Assembly (NCBI GenBank): GCA_027924585.1
Contig: BSBM01000608.1
Coordinates: 12,002,501 to 12,066,500 of the forward strand
Reading direction: 5' to 3'
DNA: 64,000 bases
Origin: Larix kaempferi
Taxonomy: Eukaryota; Streptophyta; Pinopsida; Pinales; Pinaceae
Shown: piece after piece, positions 10,831 through 20,500 of the stretch
How positions within the stretch are numbered: position 1 is the first letter of the stretch
Layout of the letters: every line of letters starts with the position of its first letter
Program-made: the position numbers and the translations under genes
Notes under the pieces: model-generated
What the model saw: the letters and a program-made list of their open reading frames with translations, nothing else
Databases searched by the model: none
What the model was told of the DNA's origin: nothing

Positions 10831-11515
10831 TCTTGGAGACCTCATGCCTACGGCTCAATTCAAAGGACCAAAGTCTGAGGACGATCCAATCCCCTTACCT
10901 GTTCATTCAGGATTTTTATTTCGGAGACATCTTGTCTACGACTCAATTCAAAGGAACAAATTCTGAGGACGATCCAATCCCCTTACCTGTTCATTCAGGA
11001 TTTTATTTTCGGAGACATCTTGTCTATAGCTCAATTCAAAGGACCAAAGTCCGAGGATGATCCAGTCCCCTTACCTGTTCATTCAGGATTTTTATTTTCA
11101 GAGACATCTTGTCTACGGCTCAATTCAAAGGATCAAAGTCCGAGGACGATCCAATCCCCTTACCTGTTCATTCAGGATTTTATTTTCGGAGACATCTTGT
11201 CTACAGCTCAATTCAAAGGACCAAAGTTCGAGGACGATCCAATCCCCTTACCTGTTCATTCAAGATTTTATTTTTGGAGACATCTTGTCTACGGCTCAAT
11301 TCAAAGGACCAAAGTCCGAGGACGATCCAATCCCCTTACCTGTTCATTCAGGATTTTATTTTCGGAGACATCTTGTCTACGGATCAATTCAAAGGACCAA
11401 AGTCCGAGGATGATCCAATCCCCTTACCTGTTCATTCAGGATTTTATTTTTGGAGACATCATGTCTACGACTCACTTTAGGACTGAAGTCCAAGGATGAT
11501 CCAATCCTCACATCA
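10831..11515. repeat. COP 3' UTR array 3: 88-bp repeats
   Basis: Seven to eight units. The period is 88 bp (for example GGACGAT at 11144 and again at 11232). Each unit contains CTTACCTGTTCATTCAGG, a T-rich part with GGAGACATCTTGTCTA, and CTCAATTCAAAGGA. Because 88 is not a multiple of three and stops are rare in the unit, all three plus frames stay open, which makes misleading ORFs here. Confidence 0.9.
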
Positions 11516-11591
11516 ATATAGATACTAGTATCCTCATCCATACAAGTACATCATTAAAACATGTATTCTCATCAATGCATCAAAGCACATA
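11516..11591. repeat. COP 3' UTR array 4, left part: CATGTATCCTCATC repeats
   Basis: Degenerate units of TCATCAAAACATGTAT(C/T)CTCATCAATACATA. The same array continues at 25026-25200 on the other side of GYP, which shows that GYP inserted inside it. Confidence 0.8.
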
Positions 11592-11596
11592 TACAT

Positions 11597-13007
11597 TGTC
11601 AAGCACTCTAATTGCAGATAATTAAATATCAACACACAGAGCGTATGAAATTTATTGTCAACCCGAGAAAGTCTTTTTATTTCAAAGGACAAGTGCACAA
11701 TATATGCTTAAACACAAACCATCAGAAGTGAATACTTTTATCTTCTATCATCTATGTTCATCCCAAGAATCTACGCAATCCCAATTGCCTTCTAACTGCT
11801 GTACTACAATCCTTTTCTATTATGCATCAAGCAAAACGAATATCAGATCTAATCAACGATTGCAGAAAGGAAAACTCAATTGCATTCTAAAGTAATCAAC
11901 TGTCTAATGAAATCAAGCTGAGAATCATGAAGCATAACCTGAACATTACTCTAGAATTTAATAAAGGAGATTGATGCAACTGTTCTAAGATACTGAATTG
12001 CAAAATATAAATCAATCAACACATAACAGGAAAGCTAATTCCTAGGAGCTTCTGGGATTACGTTCAGCTGTAGGATGAGCACAACAGTGTGAACAGAAAT
12101 TGAATTACATAAAACAAACCTGACTCAGTCGACTGTTATTGATACCATTCCCAATCTCACGATTAAATCATTTACTGAGAAATCCACACAATGAATATTG
12201 CTGCTGCGTACAAACGAAAGATCAAATCATCACACAACAGAAAGATGAAATCCTAAATTAACACAGCAATCTCTGTGGAAGACGGGCCCAGTCTTCACAC
12301 AGAGACGCTGGTTGAACAACGCTCTCTTTAACTCAGAAACAACTCTTTATATTAACAGAAGGACGAGTACATAGTTTCAGCTTGACTGCTAATACAAGAT
12401 GAATTAATTAATTGCTGTCCAACCCCTTGATCGAGGTAATACCACATATTTATACATAAAGTTGCAACATCTAAACCTATAATTGGGCGGCGATGAAGAT
12501 CTATGATCTTCAGGCGCCCTAAATAATCTAGCTGTTACAATGCGTGGCAGAACTGAAATATCCAAATATACGAGGAGTTATCAACTGTCCCAAGAGTGGC
12601 GGTCCTTCCAGCTCGCAGCTGGATTTGAGCAGCGACATACTTAAGATAGAACTTTATGTTACAGCTGTCCTGCCACGACTGTGCCTTGATTGACGAATTG
12701 AGCCCCAAGGAACCTTCCTTAAGCAATGGACGTCCCTTCCTCCGTGACTCGTTCAGCTCCGATCTTCCTGCAGTCCCTTTATCTTACTACCTTCATAATT
12801 TGCATCATGTTAGCACGAATTAAGAGATGCACAGCTTAAATCATCACAATCATAAGTATTAATACAAAAAAACAATAATCGGCCATACCTTGGTAAATTG
12901 GGGGAATATATAAGGACAATAAATTGAATTGCCAAGGTAATTGGTGTGAGACAAGGTAAGGGACAGTGATAAATGATGGTCAAAAAGGGCCAATTCTGGG
13001 CTCAACA
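11597..13007 (-). repeat. GYP 3' LTR
   Basis: 1411 bp. On the plus strand it runs from TGTCAAGCACTC to GGGCTCAACA. Apparent differences from the other LTR lie near 12320, 12433, 12491 and 12869. Confidence 0.95.
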
Positions 13008-13018
13008 TCTCCCCCCAA
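13008..13018 (-). other. GYP polypurine tract
   Basis: On the minus strand this reads TTGGGGGGAGA and touches the 3' LTR, as expected for second-strand priming. Confidence 0.85.
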
Positions 13019-13243
13019 CTATCCTGTTGCATGTCCTCATGCAACAACCTGCAGCTGAATATTGTACTGAACCTTGTCCAGGCAAGAGGAAAGAATGTAG
13101 ATAAATCAGGCATCCCTTCTATCCCTTTGAAAAATTTCTGTGAGCAACCCAGCAGTTCCCAAATTTACTGTTCCCCTTCCCCCACTACTTGCTAATATCT
13201 GCAGTTCTCTTATGCTTTGCCTGGGGAAGTTGAAAAGACACAC

Positions 13244-16102
13244 TCAATCTGAATCCAATTCAATAATACCTGTAGGAGGTGGAAGCACTGGTTCTTGTGG
13301 GACAGTGTCTTCCAGCGCATCTAATCTTATCAAGGGAGTTGCTGGTTCTTGTGTAACAGCAACATCCCTTAAACCTTCTTCAGCAGCTGCCTTTATTGCT
13401 TTTGGAGACACTGGTTCTTGTGTAACAGTGTCTTTTTTGTCAATTGGCTGCTGGGATTGGATATCCTTTTCGATTTGCAGCTCCTCCTCCAAGATTTCAG
13501 TGTCACCTGAGCAGGGTGTCTGTACCTGTTCATCATCACTCCATTGTATATCAGGAATGATCTCTATTCCCGGGTTATCCTCCAACTGCAGTTCAGGGAT
13601 TCTTGCTACAGCATCCAAGGATGTTGGTTCTTGTGTGACAACATCCTGGCTTACATCTTCATCTTTATTTTGCTGCAGCTTCTTTTCCATGAGTTCTGTA
13701 TCATGAGAGCTTTCTGGGGTCACCACCCAGAGTTCATCGTTGAATGCCAGAATATCCTCTGTCCCAGTTTTTTCTTCTGTCTGCTCAGTCGGTTGGACGG
13801 TCAAGTTCAGGATTGCTGGTTCTTGTGTTGCAGCATCCTGTTTCAACTTGTCACAGTCCTGCATTTCCATTTCCCCTTCTAAAATTATTGTGTCCTGGGA
13901 ACGTTCTGGGGTTACAGCACAAAATTCTTCACTATCCTCCAGGGTATCCTTTGGCTCCATGATTTCTGTGTCATGAGAACATTCTGGGGTCTCACCATAC
14001 TCTTTTATAAGCTCCAGAGCATTCTTCATCTCCCGTTCTTCTCCCATTTGTTCTGTGATTTCTATGTCGTGGGAGCATTTTGGAATTGCCATACATTCCT
14101 TATAAATTTCCAGGGCATCCTCCACTCCCTGTTCTTCTCCCATCCGTTCTATGACTTCTGCATCATGGGAAGTAGCAGCTGCAGCAAGGATGTTTAAAGG
14201 TGCTGGTTCTTGTGTTGCAGCATCCTCTTTCTCCACTGCTTTCCCTTCTGTGGCTGCAGGCTGTTGTGCTGAATAGGTGCTAAGTAAAATTTTATGACCT
14301 GCTTCCTCAAAGATCTCCCCACATGTGGGGCAGAGTATTCGCTCATCCTTTTCTCCAGCTTCAGCAGAAGCTGTTTCCTCCACTTGGTCTGCAGCCTCTA
14401 TTAATGTATACATCTTTCTTCCACCCTGCTTTTGGCAGATTTCCTTCCATGTTTCCAGCTCCTTTCTAAGTGCTTGGAGGTCCTCTTTCAGCATTGCATT
14501 CTCATACAAGAGTCCCTCAACTCCCGGCTCTTCTTCTACTGGCCTTTGTGGAGCATCCCTCGGCTTTGGTGTAAGGATTGGGGGTTCAACCTGTGTCTCT
14601 AAGGTTGCCCATTTTGTTCTAGCTGCCTCTGCTGCTGTAATTGACCGAGTTCGCTTCCTTCTAATTGGTGCCACTAAATCAAACTCATTGGTGGTCCTCT
14701 TCCTTTTCTGCTGCGTTTTCTTTTGTGACTTCCCTTTCTGTAGTGTTTCTTCTCGTGGAGCTGGAACATAGGGAGGCAAAACTGAAGTCAAAGGAACATT
14801 TCCCTGCCCCCCATGCTGTTCTTCTTCAATCACAGCTGCTCCTCCTGCCCATTCCGGTGAAGACTCGATTGTGACCAGCTCAATGTCGTCCTCCATTGCT
14901 CTAGCTCCGTCATCTTCAGGTTCCATTGTCGCAGCTTTTGATGCTGCTCCAATTTCACCTTCTGCTGTCGGAGCTGCCCTGTTATCTAGGTTTTCCGCGA
15001 GGGTTTCATCTACATTGTCCCCTGGCAGCTCTGTTTGAGCTTCCCCTCGCTCTCCTTCAGATTCAGTGTCATCCCCCACTGGTTCTGCTTGTGCTGGGGA
15101 TTCATATACTTCAAATGGCTCTGCCTGTGCCTCGGGCTGTTCTTCCTCTGTGGTTTTGTCAACCCCTGATGTCCCTGCCTGTGCCCTCTGTTGCTCTTCT
15201 TCCGTTTCATCCCTTCCGGATGGTCCTGCCTGTGCCCTCTGTGGTTCTTCTTCCGTTTCATCCCTCCCCCCAACTTCACTGGAGGAACTCCGGTCCTCCT
15301 GTTGTGGCGGAACCGGTAATTGCTGTAATGGAATAACCCTCAAGGGAACAGGTTGCTGTGGCCGGGTGATGAATTGCTCCCATGTTATATTATGTTGGGC
15401 CAGGGTTCTCATAATAATTAACTTGATGAGGCCATGGTGTGTGAGGGAGGATAATGGGTGTTTTGCAGATTGAACGAATGTTGCCATATGGCGCAAATCA
15501 TGCAATAGATAAAATGGAATATTTAACAAAATGCCATGACGGAGATGAGAAAGCAAAGGAAGTTCAGAGTTGTACACAGTTTGGTATCTGCCTTCGCAAG
15601 TTATGTATTTCTTGAGGAAGATAGCGACCTGGTCCCATGGCTGCGGCAGTGACTTCAATGCAATCCCTCTCCTGGATGCTTCAACTTGCTCCCCTGGAAG
15701 TAAAAATTGTTCCCGTGCAGCTGTTGCAGGAACTCGACGGTTAAACCAAGGTTTTCCCACCAATGGGATAGCTGTAACCTCGGATATAATGACCTCCGAA
15801 ACATCTATACACAGCCCCCACACCGTGGAGTGTGTTTTAGTGAGATTCAATGCAAATTGCAGGGCTGCGTCCCGGTCGAATCCATCCAATCGTTCAAAGA
15901 ACTCGACCCAGCCAGCGGCTTGAAAAATGGCCAGAACCTGCAAATTCCGTCTAAGTTCCCGGGTATTGAAAGGTTCATGGCGAACTGGAATGCCCATGGT
16001 CCTGGCTGCAAGATAGAACTGCTGTTTCGACAGAGTACAGAATCCAGAATAGAAGTTGCAGCGCGGAGAATGCACGAATCGTTGAGCGGAGACGTTGAAC
16101 AA
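13244..16102 (-). CDS. GYP third ORF, 952 residues, downstream of integrase
   Basis: This frame sits where Athila-type elements carry an extra ORF, sometimes called env-like. No signal peptide or membrane segment is evident, so I do not call it an envelope protein. Residues ~30-260 form a compact domain rich in Trp, Phe and Leu (WVEFFERLDGFDRDAALQFA; WDQVAIFLKKYIT; LLHDLRHMATF) that recalls, from memory only, the plant transposon protein domains found in many plant retroelements. Next come acidic repeats (RDETEEE-QRAQAG, ~280-330), a basic nuclear-localisation-like segment (QKKTQQKRKR and IRRKRTRS, ~470-500), a predicted coiled coil (ENAMLKEDLQALRKELETW, ~550) and a CPTC...H motif (~605). The C-terminal third alternates two short motifs, SHDTEIME-like and TQEP-like, about six times each. 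It probably needs splicing or internal initiation for expression. Confidence 0.8.
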   Translation of the reverse strand: MFNVSAQRFVHSPRCNFYSGFCTLSKQQFYLAARTMGIPVRHEPFNTRELRRNLQVLAIFQAAGWVEFFERLDGFDRDAALQFALNLTKTHSTVWGLCIDVSEVIISEVTAIPLVGKPWFNRRVPATAAREQFLLPGEQVEASRRGIALKSLPQPWDQVAIFLKKYITCEGRYQTVYNSELPLLSHLRHGILLNIPFYLLHDLRHMATFVQSAKHPLSSLTHHGLIKLIIMRTLAQHNITWEQFITRPQQPVPLRVIPLQQLPVPPQQEDRSSSSEVGGRDETEEEPQRAQAGPSGRDETEEEQQRAQAGTSGVDKTTEEEQPEAQAEPFEVYESPAQAEPVGDDTESEGERGEAQTELPGDNVDETLAENLDNRAAPTAEGEIGAASKAATMEPEDDGARAMEDDIELVTIESSPEWAGGAAVIEEEQHGGQGNVPLTSVLPPYVPAPREETLQKGKSQKKTQQKRKRTTNEFDLVAPIRRKRTRSITAAEAARTKWATLETQVEPPILTPKPRDAPQRPVEEEPGVEGLLYENAMLKEDLQALRKELETWKEICQKQGGRKMYTLIEAADQVEETASAEAGEKDERILCPTCGEIFEEAGHKILLSTYSAQQPAATEGKAVEKEDAATQEPAPLNILAAAATSHDAEVIERMGEEQGVEDALEIYKECMAIPKCSHDIEITEQMGEEREMKNALELIKEYGETPECSHDTEIMEPKDTLEDSEEFCAVTPERSQDTIILEGEMEMQDCDKLKQDAATQEPAILNLTVQPTEQTEEKTGTEDILAFNDELWVVTPESSHDTELMEKKLQQNKDEDVSQDVVTQEPTSLDAVARIPELQLEDNPGIEIIPDIQWSDDEQVQTPCSGDTEILEEELQIEKDIQSQQPIDKKDTVTQEPVSPKAIKAAAEEGLRDVAVTQEPATPLIRLDALEDTVPQEPVLPPPTGIIELDSD

Positions 16103-17511
16103 ATGAACTAATTCGGAAAGTTAAGCGCAGAGAGGAGTTTAAAATTTTCATGCCGAATTGGGGAAGGTGGCAGTTATTAGTATTACGTCGTACGAGGGAA
16201 AGGTTCAATCGGATATAAATGGTGGTACGAGTGAAGGTACGGCCAATCTCGTTTACATGATATCAATACTTAGTCACGTGATAAATGAAAGCCATACCTC
16301 ATAAAACTGTGCGTCGGAAGGCTGCGGAAACTGGTGGAGCATGGAGTTGGTGACGTCGTGGAGCCGAACGCGTGTACAATCAGACGTGGAATCATGATGA
16401 CTCGGATAAGGCACTGATTTCCTTCGCCGGTAAAACACAAGGCGTCGCATCCTCCGGGTTGAAATGATGAGTTCGCCGGCAGGACTGGGCTGAATCAGCG
16501 TCATAATTAGCAAGTTTAAACAATCCTTCTGTTAACACGGGAGTTACCACTGCAAATTGCCAAAGAAATGATCACACGGCCGATGAAAAAGCTTGTTGCA
16601 GCTGACAAGAAAGAAGTTACAGCCATCGGGAAAGAATTCGTGGCAGCCGGAAAAAGATTCACAATATCCGGGAAAAACTACGGCTGTCGGAAGAGACTTA
16701 CGGCTGGCGGGAAAGATTTTTCGAATATGGGAAATATGTCGCAGCCGCTGGAAAGAAATGACAGCTGTGGTGTGGAAGTGACTTGGTTAATGAGGTGGCG
16801 GCCGGGAAGTGATGTGGCGACTGCGAGAAAAAGATGTTGCAGCCGCCGAAATTACAGCCGCCGGGATTGCAGCTGCCGGAGTTGCAGCTATCGGAAAAGA
16901 TTTGACGGTGAACGGGAAAAATTTACGGCTACCGGGAAATGGAGAATACGGTTGTGGCTGGTAAATGGAATGGCAGCTGCGGAAAATGAGATGGCAGCCG
17001 TGGAAGATGAGGTGGCAGCCGCGGAAACTGGAGTTGCAGCCGCCGATGTTGCAGCCGCCGATGTTGCAGCCGCTGATGTTGCAGCTGCCGATGTTGCAGC
17101 CGCTGATGTTGCAGCTGCCGATGTTGCAGCCGCTAAAGTTGCAGCTATCGAAAAAGATTGACGGCTGCCGGAAAGGGCATTTACGGCTCCCGGGAAATGG
17201 AGAATACGGTCGCCGGAAAAATATGTTGCAGCTGCCGGAAAATATGTTGCAGCTGCCGGAAAATATGTTGCAGCTGCCGAAATTTTATTTTATTTTTTAT
17301 TTTTTTTATTTTTTTTTTTTTTTAAACACAAGGACGACACAGAGAGATTTTCATTATGGGCCCCAAACTGATCATTCTCCTGGCGCTTCCCTGAATTTTT
17401 TTTTTCTTAAAAGACAACAGCAAGCAAAGAGATCAAATGCAGAACGAAAGAAAACGAAAATTATACGCTACAGCAAGAAATTATTTATGTACAGCAAATA
17501 TGATTTTCATT
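16103..17511 (-). other. GYP inter-ORF spacer with repeats and an A-rich tract
   Basis: This 1.4-kb stretch between the pol stop and the third ORF holds no credible minus-strand gene. Positions 16590-17282 repeat a motif close to GCAGC(C/T)G(C/T)CGGAAA (plus strand). A regular 15-bp array (GTTGCAGCCGCCGAT and variants, eight units) lies at about 17033-17154, and three 21-bp units at 17220-17282. A long T-rich run at 17283-17325 is A-rich in the element's sense strand. Confidence 0.75.
17033..17154. repeat. 15-bp tandem array in the GYP spacer
   Basis: About eight copies of GTTGCAGC(C/T)GC(C/T)GAT. In the plus frame it reads as repeated VAAAD, which explains the plus-strand open frame at 16568-17161. 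That frame is antisense to the element and is not called a gene. Confidence 0.85.
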
Positions 17512-20500
17512 TTAAGATTTGGGAAAGGTAGAAAAATGTTCCTGCTCTGGTGCCAATTGGTAGTTTGGATCAGCAGCAATCTGTGAAATGAATGCATCTT
17601 TCGAAATGGGCTTCCGATACAGTCGCAGCCTGTGGCCATTAACAAGTAATGGCATACGGTTTTCATCAATGGTGATCAGGCGAACAGTGCCGTTGTCAAA
17701 TACCCTGTCAACCAAATATGGACCCAGCCATCTTGTGCGTAATTTCCCCTTAAAATCTTTCTTGAATCTAGAGTCGTACAGTAGTGCCCAGTCTCCTTCA
17801 TGGAAGATTTTCTTCTTGATGAATCGGTCATGCCAGTTAGATCTCTGTTGCTGAAGTAGCACCGTCTGGTCTACCGCAGCTAATCGTTTCTCATCCAGTT
17901 CATTCAACTGATTCAATCTTCTTTTCTGAGCTTCTGCTACATCCAGGTTCATTTCAATGGCTGTTTTCAGGGTCTTGATCTCAAATTCAATTGGAAAGAT
18001 GGCACTCTTACCATACACCAGATCATAGGGAGAAAAGCCCGTGGTATTGCGCCAAGTCGTGCGATATGCCCACAGTGCTTCTGGAAGTCTGTCAGCCCAA
18101 TCCCTTCGATGGCTTTTAACTGTTTTAGTAAGGATTGCTTCGATAACCTTATTAGTGCTTTCCACCTGACCATTGGCCTGGGGATGATAAGGTGAAGTTA
18201 TCTTGTGCTGCACATGATATTTCCGGAGCAAGGATTCAAATTGATGTGAAATAAATTGTGGTCCGCCATCAGTAACTACTTCCTTTGGTACTCCAAATCG
18301 GGTAAAAACTTCACTGTACAGGAAATCAATCACCGCCTGGTCGTTTGCCTTAGCCAAAGCTACAGCTTCTACCCACTTAGTCATGTAGTCTGTACACACC
18401 AAGATGTAAACCTTCTGTTTGGAAGGAGGGTTGATAGGACCAACAAAGTCCAATGCCCATCTATCAAACGGTTCTAGTACCACTTGGGGCTGTAAAGGCA
18501 TCTGGTCTGTCTTATTAGGTTGGCCCATCCTTTGGCAGCTGTCGCAGGACTGAACATATTTTTTAGCATCTCTGAACAGTGTCGGCCAATAATAGCCCAT
18601 CCGCAACGCCTTATGTCCTGTTCTTTTATCTGCAAAGTGTCCTCCGCAAGGTTCATCGTGACAGGCCTTCAGTATATGAAAGATCTCATCTTCCCTTACA
18701 CATCTTCTAATTTCAAGATCAGGTCCTGTGTAAAAGAGATGGCCTTTAAGCCAACAATACCTGGCACTTTGCTGAATAATTTTTCTTTTCTCTCGTTTAG
18801 ACATATGTGGCGGAAGTTTCCCTGCAGCCAAATAATTAGCAACATCTGCATACCAGGGTGAATGAGCTGAGAGTGCGAATAAATGTTCATCCGGGAAAGC
18901 ATCCTCAACAGGTGAACTGTCATCACTGTTAGTAAATCGTGATAAAAAATCAGCAACAACATTTTCTTTTCCAGGTTTATCTATAATAGTAATATCAAAT
19001 TCTTGTAATAATAAAAGCCACCTGGTTACTCTGGCATTAGTGACAGGTTTATTCATTAAATACTTAATGGCAGAGTGATCAGTATGCACAAATGTAGGAT
19101 ACCCAGTAATGTAATGCCGAAACTTATTAATAGAATAAACAATAGCAAGAAATTCTTTTTCAGTAACAGTATAATTTAGTTCAGCAGGGGCTAAGTTTTT
19201 ACTCACATAATAAATAGCATAAGGTACTTGACCATCCTGCTGTCCTAGTACTGCTCCAATGGCGGTATCAGAAGCATCTGAAGAAATGTGGAAAGGTATG
19301 GTCCAATTAGGTCCCCTTAAAATAGGGGCTGTGGACAGTTTCTCTTTAAGCTTATCAAATGCTGTCTGGCATGCTGTACTCCATGCAAACTGCACATCCT
19401 TCATTAACAATGAAAACAAAGGAGAAGCCAGTTTGGAGAAGTTTTCTATGAATCTCCTGTAATACCCAGCATGTCCCAGAAAACTTCGCACCTCTTTCTG
19501 AGTTGAAGGGGTTGGTATATTCTTTATCACCTTAATTTTTGAAGGATCCACTTGAATACCGTTAGTAGAGATGAAATGTCCTAATACCACCCCCTCACTC
19601 ATCATCATGTGGCATTTTTCAGTGCTCAGTGAGAGGCGAGCCTGTTCACAGCGAATTAAAACCTTCTTCAAATTTTCCAATGCTTCATCAAAATCCCTGC
19701 CATAAGGAGTGAAATCATCCATAAAAATTTCCATGCTATCATTTACCAATTCAGAAAATATGCCAATCACAGCTCTTTGGAACGTTGCAGGTGCATTGCA
19801 CAACCCAAAGGGAAGCACCCTGTAAGCGAACGTTCCCCAAGGGCAGGTGAAGGTAGTCTTATCCTGATCCTCTGGAGCAATCTGGATTTGATTGTACCCA
19901 CTGAATCCGTCCAGGAAGGAGAAGAACTTCTTCCCAGATAAGTTATCAAGTACCTGGTCAATAAAGGGCAGAGGAAAGTGATCCTTTTGTGTAGCCTTGT
20001 TCAGCTCCCTATAATCGACACAGACTCTCCATTTACCGTTTTTCTTGGGTACAATTACAAGTGGGGAAACCCACTCACTATCTGAAATAGGATAGATGAA
20101 TCCTGCTTCCAAGAGTTTCTGGATTTCTTCCTTCACTATATCCCTCAGATTGGGGTTCATGCGTCGTTGGGGTTGACATACAGGCCGGGAGTCGTTTTTA
20201 ATATAGATATGATGAGTGCACAGACTAGAAGGAATACCCTTCATGTCTGTATACTCCCAGGCGAATGCCCCCTTACGTTCCTTCAAAAGATTGGTTAAGC
20301 GCTTTTGTTCTTCTGAGGAGAGAGCAGGATTGATGTTCAAAGTTCTTCCAGGCTCTACCTCAATAGGAATACTTCTCGAGCTTTTCAATACTGGGATTAT
20401 ATTTGCGTCATTGGCTAGTGCTTCCTCCGTAAGCTGTTCTTGTTCTTCTTTGCCGAGGGTACTGTTCAGAAGTTGATAAACTTCCTTGTCTACAGAAGCA

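Noticed and set aside
10781-11499. Overlapping plus-strand open frames of up to 159 codons with repeated FKGPKSEDDP-type peptides
   Set aside because: They arise from an 88-bp tandem array; because 88 is not divisible by three, all frames stay open. They are antisense to the copia gene.
11704-11895. 63-codon plus-strand frame repeated identically at 23717-23908
   Set aside because: It lies in the GYP LTRs, on the strand opposite to the element, and has no domain; duplication is due to the LTRs.
13140-15923. Several plus-strand open frames of 100-190 codons
   Set aside because: Antisense shadows of the 952-codon minus-strand ORF of GYP, created by its repeated acidic codons.
13244-16102. Calling the GYP third ORF an envelope protein
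   Set aside because: Its position is env-like, but no signal peptide, transmembrane segment or fusion motif is visible, and it has a nuclear-localisation-like segment and coiled coil instead.
16568-17531. Plus-strand open frames with repeated VAAAD or MLQPP peptides
   Set aside because: By-products of the 15-bp array and the GCAGC-rich tract, antisense to GYP.
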